DNA from: an uncultured Prevotella sp.
Lineage (GTDB): Bacteria > Bacteroidota > Bacteroidia > Bacteroidales > Bacteroidaceae
Direction: 5' to 3'
DNA length: 10,391 nucleotides
NCBI GenBank assembly: GCA_958369755.1
Contig: CATXJC010000059.1
Coordinates: 1-10,391, forward strand
How positions within the stretch are numbered: position 1 is the first letter of the stretch; the number at the start of each line of letters is the position of its first letter. Both the position numbers and the translations under genes were made by a program. The notes beneath the pieces are model-generated. The model searched no databases, was not told the DNA's origin, and saw only the letters and a program-made list of their open reading frames with translations. Of this stretch, positions 1 to 6,838 are shown in pieces.

Positions 1-64
1 TTAACGTTAAAAAATACACTCAAAGCTTGCTCAATTAGAGTAAAACAGGGCGTATGAGTAAACA

Positions 65-148
65 CCGTTAGGCGTTCCGGCGGATTTGAAATCCGTTAGG
101 CGTTCCGGTGAATTTGAAATCCGTTAGGCGTTCCGGTGAATTTGAAAT
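65..148. repeat. Three tandem copies of a 28-bp repeat (type A)
   Basis: Three head-to-tail copies begin CCGTTAGGCGTTCCGG and end ATTTGAAAT (65-92, 93-120, 121-148). Copies 2 and 3 are identical; copy 1 differs at two positions (CGG instead of TGA after TTCCGG). In copy 1 the junction is a perfect odd palindrome, CGGATTT-G-AAATCCG (81-95). The array runs directly into a second repeat type that shares the same ATTTGAAATCCG ending. No coding frame follows the repeat period. Positions 1-64 hold no gene that I can see, only a 10-bp palindrome TTAACGTTAA at 1-10. Confidence 0.9.
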
Positions 149-236
149 CCGCCGTCTAAAAAGGTTCGACCACCCCTGGGGGGATTTGAAATCCGCCGTC
201 TAAAAAGGTTCGACCACCCCTGGGGGGATTTGCAAT
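149..236. repeat. Two tandem copies of a 44-bp repeat (type B)
   Basis: Two copies (149-192 and 193-236) start CCGCCGTCTAAAAAGG and end GGGGGGATTTGAAAT. They are identical except for one base near the end (GAAAT versus GCAAT). The last 11 bases match the ends of the 28-bp repeats just upstream, so both unit types share one palindromic tail. Each copy contains CCCCTGGGG. The final copy ends in a perfect 8-bp stem with a 3-nt loop, GGGGGATT-TGC-AATCCCCC (223-241), which could form a hairpin in RNA. No T-tract follows it, so I do not call it a terminator. Confidence 0.9.
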
Positions 237-279
237 CCCCCATCAACACAATGAAAGTTTAGTTAAAAAATATATAGAA

Positions 280-313
280 TTGTGCCGTTTTTCCCGATTT
301 TTTAGTATCTTTG
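280..313 (+). promoter_or_regulatory. Predicted promoter of the mannosidase operon
   Basis: TATCTTTG at 306-313 is a perfect match to the Bacteroidota sigma-ABfr -7 box (TAnnTTTG). A weaker TTGTG lies at 280-284, giving a spacer of about 21 bases against the usual 19-21. Transcription would start roughly at 320 and leave a 5' leader of about 60 nt before the GH92 start at 383. The leader is AT-rich without an obvious Shine-Dalgarno sequence. The start site is inferred from the motif only. Confidence 0.65.
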
Positions 314-382
314 CAACATTATTGTGTTTTATTACAAATAACCTAATTTATTCAATTATTCCGTAGATGTTACTATAGCATT

Positions 383-2560
383 ATGAGAAAGAGAATTATA
401 AATCTTTTAATGATGACCTGCGTGCTAGCCGGCGGCTACACTCAGGTATCGCTTGCTCAACAGGCTAAGTCGAGCAAGCTAACTCAGTTTGTCAACCCTA
501 GAATCGGAACAGGTGGACATGGACACGTTTTCCTCGGAGCCAACGTTCCGTTCGGATATGTCCAGTTAGGTCCTACAGAACCATCCCGCGGATGGGACTG
601 GTGCTCCGGCTATCATCATTCTGACTCCATCCTCATCGGTTTCGGACACCAGCACCTGAGCGGTACCGGTATCGGCGACCTGGGCGACGTGGCTTTCCTG
701 CCCGTAGTAGATGGCAACCAGAAACAAATCAAGTTCAGTCACGACAACGAGAATGTACGCCCTGGATACTATGCAGTCAAACTGCAGCAGCCTAATGTAT
801 GGGTGGAGCTGACCGCTACCCAGCGTGCCGGTTTCCAGCGCTATACCTTTGGTGCTGATGCACAGCAGGCACAGTTGATACTCGACCTGAAGCAGGGTAT
901 CGGTTGGGATGCAGCCAAGGACTTCAATGTAGATAACACCACAGCTACCACCGTGGCTGGTCACCGTTTCTCAAAGGGATGGGCGAACGACCAGAAGGCT
1001 TTCTTCTTCGCAGAATTCTCCCAGCCTGTTACCGTGAAGCCACTGGGCACCGGCAGATGGCTGATTACCGCTGCTGATGTCACCAAGCCATTGTTGGTAA
1101 AGACCGGCTTGTCGGCTGTGAGCGCAGAGAACGCCAAGCTGAACCTGGAGAAGGAGATTCCGGGCTGGGATTTCCGTCAGGTAGTAGCTGATGCAGATGC
1201 TGCCTGGAACAAGGAATTGGCTAAGGTGAACATCGAGACCAGCGATTCTACCTCCCGCCGCATCTTCTACACAGCCATGTATCATACCATGACCGCCCCA
1301 TCTGTCTTCTCAGACGTCAACGGTCAGTATCGCGGTGCCGACGGCAAGGTCTATGACGGCAACTTCACCAATTATACTACCTTGTCACTCTGGGACACCT
1401 ATCGTGCAGCTCATCCATTGATGACCATGATCCATACCGACATGTTGCCAGATATGGCTAGCACCTTCATCAATATCTATCGCCAGCAGGGCAAGTTGCC
1501 AGTATGGCATCTGATGGGTAACGAAACCAACTGTATGGTGGGCAACCCTGGCATTCCTGTTCTTGCCGATATGGTACTGAAGGGCTATGTGAAGGATAAG
1601 GAAGGAGCCTACGAGGCGATGAAGAAGTCGGCTATGCTCGATGAGCGTGGCATGGGATTGCTCAAGAAGCACGGTTATCTGCCATACGACAAGGAGCCTA
1701 CCAAGGAAACCGTTGCCAAGGGCTTGGAATATGCGCTGGCTGATGCCTGCGTGGCAAAGGTGGCTCGCATGCTGGGCAAGAAGGAAGATGCCAAGTACTT
1801 CGAGAACAGATCAAAGGCTTACAGCAAGTACTTCGACAAGGAGACCGGCTTTATGCGCGGTCTGAGTTCTGACGGCAAGTTCCGCGTTCCTTTCAACCCA
1901 TTCTCTGCCGAGCATCGTGAAGATGACTATACCGAGGGAAATGCATGGCAATATACCTGGCTGGTTCCACACGATGTTCACGGACTCGTGAAGCTCTTCG
2001 GCAATGAAAAGAAGTTCGTGACCAAGCTCGACTCTCTCTTCATCGTTACCGGTGAGATGGGTGCCAATGCTTCTCCAGATATCTCAGGTCTGATTGGTCA
2101 GTATGCTCATGGCAACGAGCCTAGCCATCATGTTCTCTACATGTACAACTATGTAGGTCAGCCTTGGAAGGCTGCCCGTCTGCTCAGACAGACCCTGGAC
2201 GAGATGTACAAGGATGACTTCGACGGTTTGAGCGGCAACGAGGACGTAGGTCAGATGTCAGCATGGTATGTGCTTTCTTCCGTAGGTCTCTATCAGGTAG
2301 AGCCAGCCGGCGGCAAGTACGTCATCGGTAGCCCAATCTTCGACAAGGCAGAACTGAACGTGGGCAAGGGCAAGACCTTCAACATCGTCTGCAAGAACAA
2401 CAGCAAGGAAAACATGTACGTACAGTCTGTGAAGTTGAACGGCAAGCGATACAGCAAGTCATACATCATGTACAACGACATCATGAAGGGCGGCACCCTC
2501 GAACTGCAGATGGGCAACCAGCCATCAAAGTGGGGAACCCGTCCTGCCGACCGTCCATAA
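383..2560 (+). CDS. GH92 alpha-mannosidase, exported
   Basis: This is a family GH92 glycoside hydrolase of 725 aa, within the family's usual length. GH92 enzymes are inverting, calcium-dependent exo-alpha-mannosidases acting on N-glycans or mannan. Residues 1-25 form a signal peptide with likely cleavage at SLA-Q26; the cysteine at 13 is not in a lipobox, so a periplasmic soluble enzyme is likely. The N-terminal beta-sandwich carries the family signature (IGTGGHGHVFLGANVPFG, then HLSGTGIGDLGD). The (alpha/alpha)6 catalytic half carries EGNAWQY (E518, my candidate general acid), GNEPSHH (577-583) and GNEDVGQMSAWY (618-629; D621 a likely base or metal-site residue). Glutamate rather than glutamine at 518 argues for ordinary mannosidase activity rather than phosphate uncapping. 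It is first in an apparent operon with the GH125 gene 33 bp downstream. The linkage cleaved cannot be read with certainty; alpha-1,2 or alpha-1,3 is typical. Confidence 0.95.
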   Translation: MRKRIINLLMMTCVLAGGYTQVSLAQQAKSSKLTQFVNPRIGTGGHGHVFLGANVPFGYVQLGPTEPSRGWDWCSGYHHSDSILIGFGHQHLSGTGIGDLGDVAFLPVVDGNQKQIKFSHDNENVRPGYYAVKLQQPNVWVELTATQRAGFQRYTFGADAQQAQLILDLKQGIGWDAAKDFNVDNTTATTVAGHRFSKGWANDQKAFFFAEFSQPVTVKPLGTGRWLITAADVTKPLLVKTGLSAVSAENAKLNLEKEIPGWDFRQVVADADAAWNKELAKVNIETSDSTSRRIFYTAMYHTMTAPSVFSDVNGQYRGADGKVYDGNFTNYTTLSLWDTYRAAHPLMTMIHTDMLPDMASTFINIYRQQGKLPVWHLMGNETNCMVGNPGIPVLADMVLKGYVKDKEGAYEAMKKSAMLDERGMGLLKKHGYLPYDKEPTKETVAKGLEYALADACVAKVARMLGKKEDAKYFENRSKAYSKYFDKETGFMRGLSSDGKFRVPFNPFSAEHREDDYTEGNAWQYTWLVPHDVHGLVKLFGNEKKFVTKLDSLFIVTGEMGANASPDISGLIGQYAHGNEPSHHVLYMYNYVGQPWKAARLLRQTLDEMYKDDFDGLSGNEDVGQMSAWYVLSSVGLYQVEPAGGKYVIGSPIFDKAELNVGKGKTFNIVCKNNSKENMYVQSVKLNGKRYSKSYIMYNDIMKGGTLELQMGNQPSKWGTRPADRP

Positions 2561-2593
2561 GAATCAAGCACTAACTAACAAAACATATAAATA

Positions 2594-4078
2594 ATGAGAA
2601 AGACTATTTTAACATTGGCTCTTCTTGCCTCCATGAGCGCTATGGCTCAGGAGAATGCTGAGGTAGATGTGCATGCACGCTATACCAAGGTGGTAACCCC
2701 AGTGAATGGCAAATATGAGTCAAAGCGTCCTCCTGTAGAGGACCGTCTCTTCACTTCTACAGCTGTAGAGAAGAAGATCAAGGAAGTACAGAAAATCCTG
2801 AAGAAGAATCCAAAGTTGGCTTGGATGTTTGCCAACTGCTATCCTAACACCCTGGAGAGTACCGTTCACTACCGTGTGCTCGAAAATGGTGATGATGATA
2901 CATTCGTATATACCGGTGACATTCCAGCCATGTGGCTCCGCGACTCCGGTGCCCAGGTATGGCCTTACGTAGCCCTCGCCAACAAGGACGAGAAGTTGAA
3001 GAAGATGCTGAAGGGTGTGATTCTCCGCCAGTTGAAATGCATCAACATCGACCGCTACGCCAATGCCTTCAATGACGGTCCTACCGGTGCCGGCTGGCAG
3101 AAAGACCGCACCAAGATGCAGCCGGATGTATTCGAGCGCAAATATGAGATCGACTCCTTCTGCTACCCTATCCGTTTGGCTTACGAGTACTGGAAGGTAA
3201 CAGGCGATGACTCTATTTTCGGCGAGGTATGGATGAAGGCTATCGAGAATATCCTGAAGACCTTCCACGAGCAGCAGCGCAAGGTAACCGCCAAGGCTTA
3301 TCACTTTACCCGCGTTTCTGACCGTGCCTTCGATACCATCGGTTGGGACGGCTTCGGCGCTCCGGTAAAACCAGTAGGACTGATTGCTTCTATGTTCCGT
3401 CCTTCAGATGATGCCACCATCCTTCCATTCCTGATTCCATCCAACTTCATGGCAGTTTCTTCCATGAACAAGGCAGCAGAGATTTTGAAGCACGTGGCAG
3501 AGAAGGATGCAGCAAAGAAAGATGCAGCCTTGAAGATTGCGCAGGATTGCAGCAGTCTTGCCGATGAGGTACATACTGCTCTGCAGAAGTATGCTATCTA
3601 CAACCATCCAAAGTATGGCAAGATCTATGCTTACGAGGTAGATGGTTTCGGCAACCAGCTCCTGATGGACGATTCCAACGTTCCTTCTCTCCTGGGTATG
3701 GGATATATGGGTGATGTTCCTATGAACGATCCTATCTATCAGAACACCCGCCGTTTCGTTTGGAGTGAGGACAATCCTTGCTTCTTCCGTGGCAAGGCTG
3801 GCGAAGGTATCGGTGGTCCACACATCGGTTACGACATGCCTTGGCCTATGTCTATCATGATGAAGTGCTTCACCGCACAGAGCGATGACGAGATCCGCTT
3901 CTGCATGAAGATGCTGTTGAATACGGATGCCGGCATGGGATTCATCCATGAGTCTTTCCACAAGGACGATGCTTCTAAATACACCCGTCCTTGGTTCGCA
4001 TGGCAGAACACCCTCTTCGGAGAGTTGGTCATCAAGCTGATCAATGATGGCAAGGCAGACTTGCTGAACAACCTGTAA
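2594..4078 (+). CDS. GH125 exo-alpha-1,6-mannosidase, exported
   Basis: This 494-aa protein belongs to GH125 (formerly DUF1237), inverting exo-alpha-1,6-mannosidases of the (alpha/alpha)6 fold. Residues 1-18 are a signal peptide ending AMA-Q19, without a lipobox, so it should act in the periplasm. Diagnostic motifs are YTGDIPAMWLRDSGAQVWPY (106-125), EIDSFCYP (around D187), RPSDDATILPFLIPSN (D272/D273, likely acid) and GFIHESFH (E453, likely base); the catalytic assignments are inferred from motif position. It starts 33 bp after the GH92 stop with no promoter or terminator between them, so co-transcription is likely. The pair fits stepwise trimming: GH92 removes alpha-1,2/1,3 mannose and GH125 removes exposed alpha-1,6 mannose. 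No strong Shine-Dalgarno sequence precedes the ATG, only A-rich sequence, as is common in this phylum. Confidence 0.95.
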   Translation: MRKTILTLALLASMSAMAQENAEVDVHARYTKVVTPVNGKYESKRPPVEDRLFTSTAVEKKIKEVQKILKKNPKLAWMFANCYPNTLESTVHYRVLENGDDDTFVYTGDIPAMWLRDSGAQVWPYVALANKDEKLKKMLKGVILRQLKCINIDRYANAFNDGPTGAGWQKDRTKMQPDVFERKYEIDSFCYPIRLAYEYWKVTGDDSIFGEVWMKAIENILKTFHEQQRKVTAKAYHFTRVSDRAFDTIGWDGFGAPVKPVGLIASMFRPSDDATILPFLIPSNFMAVSSMNKAAEILKHVAEKDAAKKDAALKIAQDCSSLADEVHTALQKYAIYNHPKYGKIYAYEVDGFGNQLLMDDSNVPSLLGMGYMGDVPMNDPIYQNTRRFVWSEDNPCFFRGKAGEGIGGPHIGYDMPWPMSIMMKCFTAQSDDEIRFCMKMLLNTDAGMGFIHESFHKDDASKYTRPWFAWQNTLFGELVIKLINDGKADLLNNL

Positions 4079-4116
4079 TATATAGAGAAAGAGGGTTTAT
4101 CATAAGTCATATCCAA

Positions 4117-4303
4117 TACGCCCTGAAAGGGCAGAAGCTCCTAGCCCAGGGCAACGCCCTGGGTTTTAGAACAATACAAAAAGTCGCCCTGAAAGGGCAA
4201 AAGCTTTGAAATTGAAAGCTTTTGCCCTTTCAGGGCGACTTTTTTGCCAACATTACCCAGGGCGACTGCCCTGGGCTAGGAGCTTCTGCCCTTTCAGGGC
4301 GTA
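4117..4303. repeat. Inverted pair of composite REP/BIME-like units
   Basis: Two copies of an 87-89-bp composite unit face each other (4119-4207 and the reverse complement at 4215-4301), separated by 7 nt. Each unit contains a 21-bp core around GCCCTGAAAGGGC, then a palindrome CCCAGGGC-(3-4 nt)-GCCCTGGG, a variable A-rich spacer, and a second core ending AAAGCTTT. Core copies lie at 4119-4139, 4185-4205, 4217-4237 and 4281-4301. The pair occupies nearly the whole gap between the convergent GH125 and TorF-like genes and ends 5 bp from the latter's stop. The same unit recurs at 10301-10388. The architecture resembles bacterial interspersed mosaic elements, but the transposase relationship is inference. 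Confidence 0.85.
4178..4245. terminator. Bidirectional hairpin terminator formed by the repeat
   Basis: Positions 4178-4207 and 4215-4244 are a perfect 30-bp inverted repeat with a 7-nt loop (GAAATTG). The arms begin with five A residues on the left and end in a run of six T residues on the right (4240-4245), so an RNA read from either strand gives a GC-rich stem followed by U residues. It lies between convergent genes and can stop transcription of both GH125 (+) and the TorF-like gene (-). The terminator role is inferred from structure. Confidence 0.7.
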
Positions 4304-4308
4304 CGGGG

Positions 4309-5028
4309 TTATGGCTGCAGGGTGAAACCAACTACCAGATAAGCTTTCTCTGTGCTAGGGTTAGCTGCTACCTGAGCAAAGACAGGAACAGAGAAGGAAT
4401 CGGTAATCTTGATATCCTTGGTAGCCTTGACACCTACGTGGGTAACGGCAAAACCGTTGGCATCACCATAGAAGGTTGTGGCAAATGGAACAGCACCAAT
4501 GCTTGCCTCCCAATCGCAACCACCCAACTTGAATGGAGCGGTAGCCTCGAGATAAGATGAATAAGCACGGTCGCCATCCTTGTTGACTCCATCGTTGCCG
4601 GCGAAGTTGGTGTACCAGTTCAAGGCAAGCGGACCGAAGTCATAACCTACATTTGCCTCAAAGACATGAGAGGTTTCGTGAGCCTTGTAAGCGAAATACT
4701 TCTCGTTAGGAGAGTTGAACCAGTAATCGGTAACACCGATATGGAAACCACCAGTTTCGTATGCCAAGGTAAGATCAAACTCCTTGGTATCTTCCGGCTG
4801 AGAAAGACCTACACTTCCCCAAGCAGTAAGAGACAGACCTTTATATCCGATACCCAAGGTAGGCTGCAGGGAAACGGCTCCCAAATCCTGACCACGCCAG
4901 TAGTACTGGCTTACGATATCAGCACCGATAGAAGTTTCTACCTCGTCCTGTGCCATGGCAGCAGGAGCAAAAGCCATCAAACCGAGTGCCAAGGCACCCA
5001 TCTTCTTCATATCTAAAATCTTCTTCAT
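4309..5028 (-). CDS. TorF-like (Gcw_chp-type) predicted outer-membrane protein
   Basis: A 239-aa exported protein with a signal peptide (MKKILDMKK, hydrophobic core, cleavage at AMA-Q27). The mature part has alternating aromatic beta-strand patterns typical of a small outer-membrane barrel, and an early SQYYWRGQ (40-47) that resembles the Y-x-[FW]-R-G motif of the TorF/Gcw_chp putative porins. An open frame extends upstream to 5079, but that ATG overlaps the -7 promoter box, so it would not be in the transcript; the ATG at 5028 follows AGAGAGATT and begins a proper signal peptide. It lies 121 bp downstream of amtB on the same strand and has its own promoter, so a role in passage of nitrogen compounds across the outer membrane is possible but unproven. 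The C-terminus (GFTLQP) is not the classic terminal phenylalanine. Family call moderate, function unknown. Confidence 0.75.
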   Translation of the reverse strand: MKKILDMKKMGALALGLMAFAPAAMAQDEVETSIGADIVSQYYWRGQDLGAVSLQPTLGIGYKGLSLTAWGSVGLSQPEDTKEFDLTLAYETGGFHIGVTDYWFNSPNEKYFAYKAHETSHVFEANVGYDFGPLALNWYTNFAGNDGVNKDGDRAYSSYLEATAPFKLGGCDWEASIGAVPFATTFYGDANGFAVTHVGVKATKDIKITDSFSVPVFAQVAANPSTEKAYLVVGFTLQP

Positions 5029-5076
5029 AATCTCTCTTTTTATGTGATACATTCCTGTTTTAAAAAGTTTTGGCTG

Positions 5077-5109
5077 CAAAGTTACTACAAAAAACCTTGC
5101 CTACCAAAA
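5077..5109 (-). promoter_or_regulatory. Promoter of the TorF-like gene
   Basis: On the - strand, TTTTG (5109-5105), a 20-nt spacer, then TAACTTTG (5084-5077) is a near-ideal Bacteroidota -33/-7 promoter. Transcription should start about 7-10 nt downstream, near 5068, leaving a leader of about 40 nt. It lies in the gap after amtB, so the gene can be expressed independently of glnK-amtB. It also rules out the longer reading frame start at 5079. Confidence 0.8.
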
Positions 5110-5149
5110 CTTTTATCAATAATCTCTCTCGTCAATATATGAAAGTACT

Positions 5150-6412
5150 TTAGTTGTAGCAGCTCTCACCATGCTCGTAGATATCGAGACCTTCCTCCTC
5201 GATTCGCTTGTCAACACGGAGACCACAGATCTTCTTGATACCCCAGAAGAGGATGATACCTGTTGCAGCTGCCCAAAGGTCGATAACGATGATACCGAAA
5301 AGCTGTGCTCCGAAGAAACCGAAGCCACCACCATAGAAGGCACCGCCATCGAGGGCGAAGAGACCTGTCATCAAGGTACCGAAGATACCACATACACCAT
5401 GTACAGAGCTAGCACCTACAGGGTCATCAATATGAAGCTTGGTATCGATGAACTCGATAGAGAATACCAGGATGATACCTGCCAGAAGACCAATGATGGC
5501 TGAACCCAACGGACTAACCAAGTCGCAACCGGCTGTGATAGCTACCAAACCTGCCAAGATACCATTCAATGTCAATGAGAATGATGGCTTACCATACTTG
5601 ATCCAAGATGTAAACATAGTACCCAAACCACCGCAGACAGCAGCCAGGTTGGTGGTCAGGAATACGTGACTGATAGCAACACGGTTAACCTCACCAGAAG
5701 CAGCGAGCTGAGAACCAGGGTTGAATCCGAACCATCCGAACCAGAGGATGAATACACCGAGGGCAGCAGCCATCAGGTTGTGACCAGGGATAGCCATACT
5801 CTTGCCGTTGCGGTACTTACCCAAACGAGGACCTAAGCAGATAGCACCTACAAAGGCGAGGACACCACCAACACTATGTACAATGGCAGAACCTGCAAAA
5901 TCATGGAAGGCAGCACCAAAGGTGTCCATCATAAATGAACCGGCATCAGCATTGCAAAGCCAGCCGCCACCCCATGTCCAGTGACCTTCTACAGGGTAGA
6001 TAATCAATGAGATGAAGAATGAATAGATGCAATACATAGAGAACTTGGTACGCTCTGCCATGGCACCTGAAACGATGGTAGCACTGGTAGCGCAGAATAC
6101 AGTCTCGAACATCAGGAAGCCTTCTGTAGGAAGACCAGCTGCATTCTTGTAGAAAGAAAGGTCGCCGAAGTTAGGCATACCGATGAATCCGGCGCCATCG
6201 CTACCAAACATAAATCCAAAACCTATGAACCAGAAAAGAACCGAGCCGACCATAAAGTCAACGAAGTTCTTAAACAAGATGTTCGCGGTGTTTTTACTAC
6301 GGGTAAAGCCCGCCTCGCAGAGGGCGAATCCCGGCTGCATGAAAAAGACCAACATGGCTGCCAAGAGCATCCATACGGTATCTAATGAAATTCCTAAATC
6401 CTGTACACTCAT
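5150..6412 (-). CDS. amtB: Ammonium transporter Amt
   Basis: A 420-aa inner-membrane ammonium channel of the Amt/Mep/Rh family, trimeric in characterised members, with about 11 membrane segments. Visible signatures are the first segment with QPGFALCEAGFTRSKN, EGHWTWGGGWL (142-152), DFAGSAIVHSVGG (D171 and H179, first pore histidine) and DDPVGASSVHGVCGIFG (H338, second pore histidine), so the twin-His pore is intact. The cytoplasmic tail (LRVDKRIEEEGLDIYEHGES) has the conserved GLD...HGE element that contacts GlnK. There is no cleavable signal peptide; segment 1 starts near residue 10. The only usable start is the ATG at 6412, because an in-frame TAA lies five codons upstream. It follows glnK by 63 bp without a recognisable promoter, so the two are likely one transcript, and GlnK would block the pore when ammonium is plentiful. 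Confidence 0.97.
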   Translation of the reverse strand: MSVQDLGISLDTVWMLLAAMLVFFMQPGFALCEAGFTRSKNTANILFKNFVDFMVGSVLFWFIGFGFMFGSDGAGFIGMPNFGDLSFYKNAAGLPTEGFLMFETVFCATSATIVSGAMAERTKFSMYCIYSFFISLIIYPVEGHWTWGGGWLCNADAGSFMMDTFGAAFHDFAGSAIVHSVGGVLAFVGAICLGPRLGKYRNGKSMAIPGHNLMAAALGVFILWFGWFGFNPGSQLAASGEVNRVAISHVFLTTNLAAVCGGLGTMFTSWIKYGKPSFSLTLNGILAGLVAITAGCDLVSPLGSAIIGLLAGIILVFSIEFIDTKLHIDDPVGASSVHGVCGIFGTLMTGLFALDGGAFYGGGFGFFGAQLFGIIVIDLWAAATGIILFWGIKKICGLRVDKRIEEEGLDIYEHGESCYN

Positions 6413-6475
6413 AACACAAAATCTTTAAAGTGTTGATACAATCTGAAAACTAATCTCTCTCCTCCCTTCCACATC
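6413..6475 (-). other. glnK-amtB spacer with an orphan Shine-Dalgarno-like tract
   Basis: Just after the glnK stop, the - strand reads GGGAGGAGAGAGATTAG, a very strong purine tract, at about 6466-6450. It lies some 39 nt before the amtB ATG, too far to serve as its ribosome-binding site, and amtB itself has only a weak AT-rich leader. The core AGAGAGATTA recurs at three other intergenic places in this locus. I see no -7 box or terminator here. Confidence 0.55.
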
Positions 6476-6832
6476 TTATTTTTCCTGCTCCGCATTATAA
6501 AGAGCGATGTCGCCTCTTTCACCTGTACGGATTCTTACGGTATCCTCTACAGGAATTACAAAGATTCGACCATCACCAATCTCGCCGGTACGGGCAGCCT
6601 CCTGGATGGCATGAATTGTTTTCTCTACGTTCTTGTCGCGCACGACAACATTCAACAACACTCGCTCAATACTGCTGGTATCATACATGACACCACGATA
6701 GATACGAGCCTGTCGCATCTTGCCCTCTCCTCTTACATCGTAGTAAGAGAACCACTCAATGTCGGCGGCAAGCAAAGCTTCCTTTACATCCTCAAATTTC
6801 GTCTTGCGGATAATTGCTTCGATCTTTTTCAT
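6476..6832 (-). CDS. glnK: P-II nitrogen regulatory protein GlnK
   Basis: A 118-aa P-II signalling protein, a homotrimer in characterised members that senses ATP/ADP and 2-oxoglutarate and gates the Amt channel. It starts MKKIEAIIRKTKFEDVKEAL, typical of the family. The T-loop reads VRGEGKMRQARIYRGVMYD (33-51) with the conserved YRG; Y50 aligns with the uridylylated Y51 of the E. coli protein, with one residue fewer in the loop. The C-terminal signature TGEIGDGRIFV (82-92) and RIRTGE (100-105, ATP phosphate contacts) are intact. Unusual by comparison with E. coli GlnK: the ligand residues Q39, K58 and K90 align with M39, R57 and R89. Placement directly before amtB is the classic glnK-amtB arrangement. 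A good Shine-Dalgarno sequence (AGGAGAG) supports the start. Confidence 0.96.
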   Translation of the reverse strand: MKKIEAIIRKTKFEDVKEALLAADIEWFSYYDVRGEGKMRQARIYRGVMYDTSSIERVLLNVVVRDKNVEKTIHAIQEAARTGEIGDGRIFVIPVEDTVRIRTGERGDIALYNAEQEK

Positions 6833-6838
6833 GTTAAT

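Noticed and set aside
65..236. CRISPR array
   Set aside because: The units are directly adjacent with no unique spacers, have two different lengths, and no cas gene is present.
3404..3961. Antisense open frame inside the GH125 gene, with similar ones inside the GH92 gene
   Set aside because: These overlap well-supported enzymes entirely and their translations look like shadow sequence without motifs or plausible starts.
4222..4560. Short + strand frame starting inside the repeat hairpin and running over the TorF-like gene
   Set aside because: It starts in a terminator-like palindrome and is antisense to a gene with a good signal peptide and promoter.
5029..5079. N-terminal extension of the TorF-like protein to an ATG at 5079
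   Set aside because: The ATG lies in the -7 box of the gene's promoter, so it would be upstream of the transcript start; the signal peptide begins at 5028.
5142..5151. Palindrome AAAGTACTTT at the end of amtB as a terminator
   Set aside because: The dyad is short, AT-rich, without a loop, and overlaps the stop codon; it is unlikely to end transcription.
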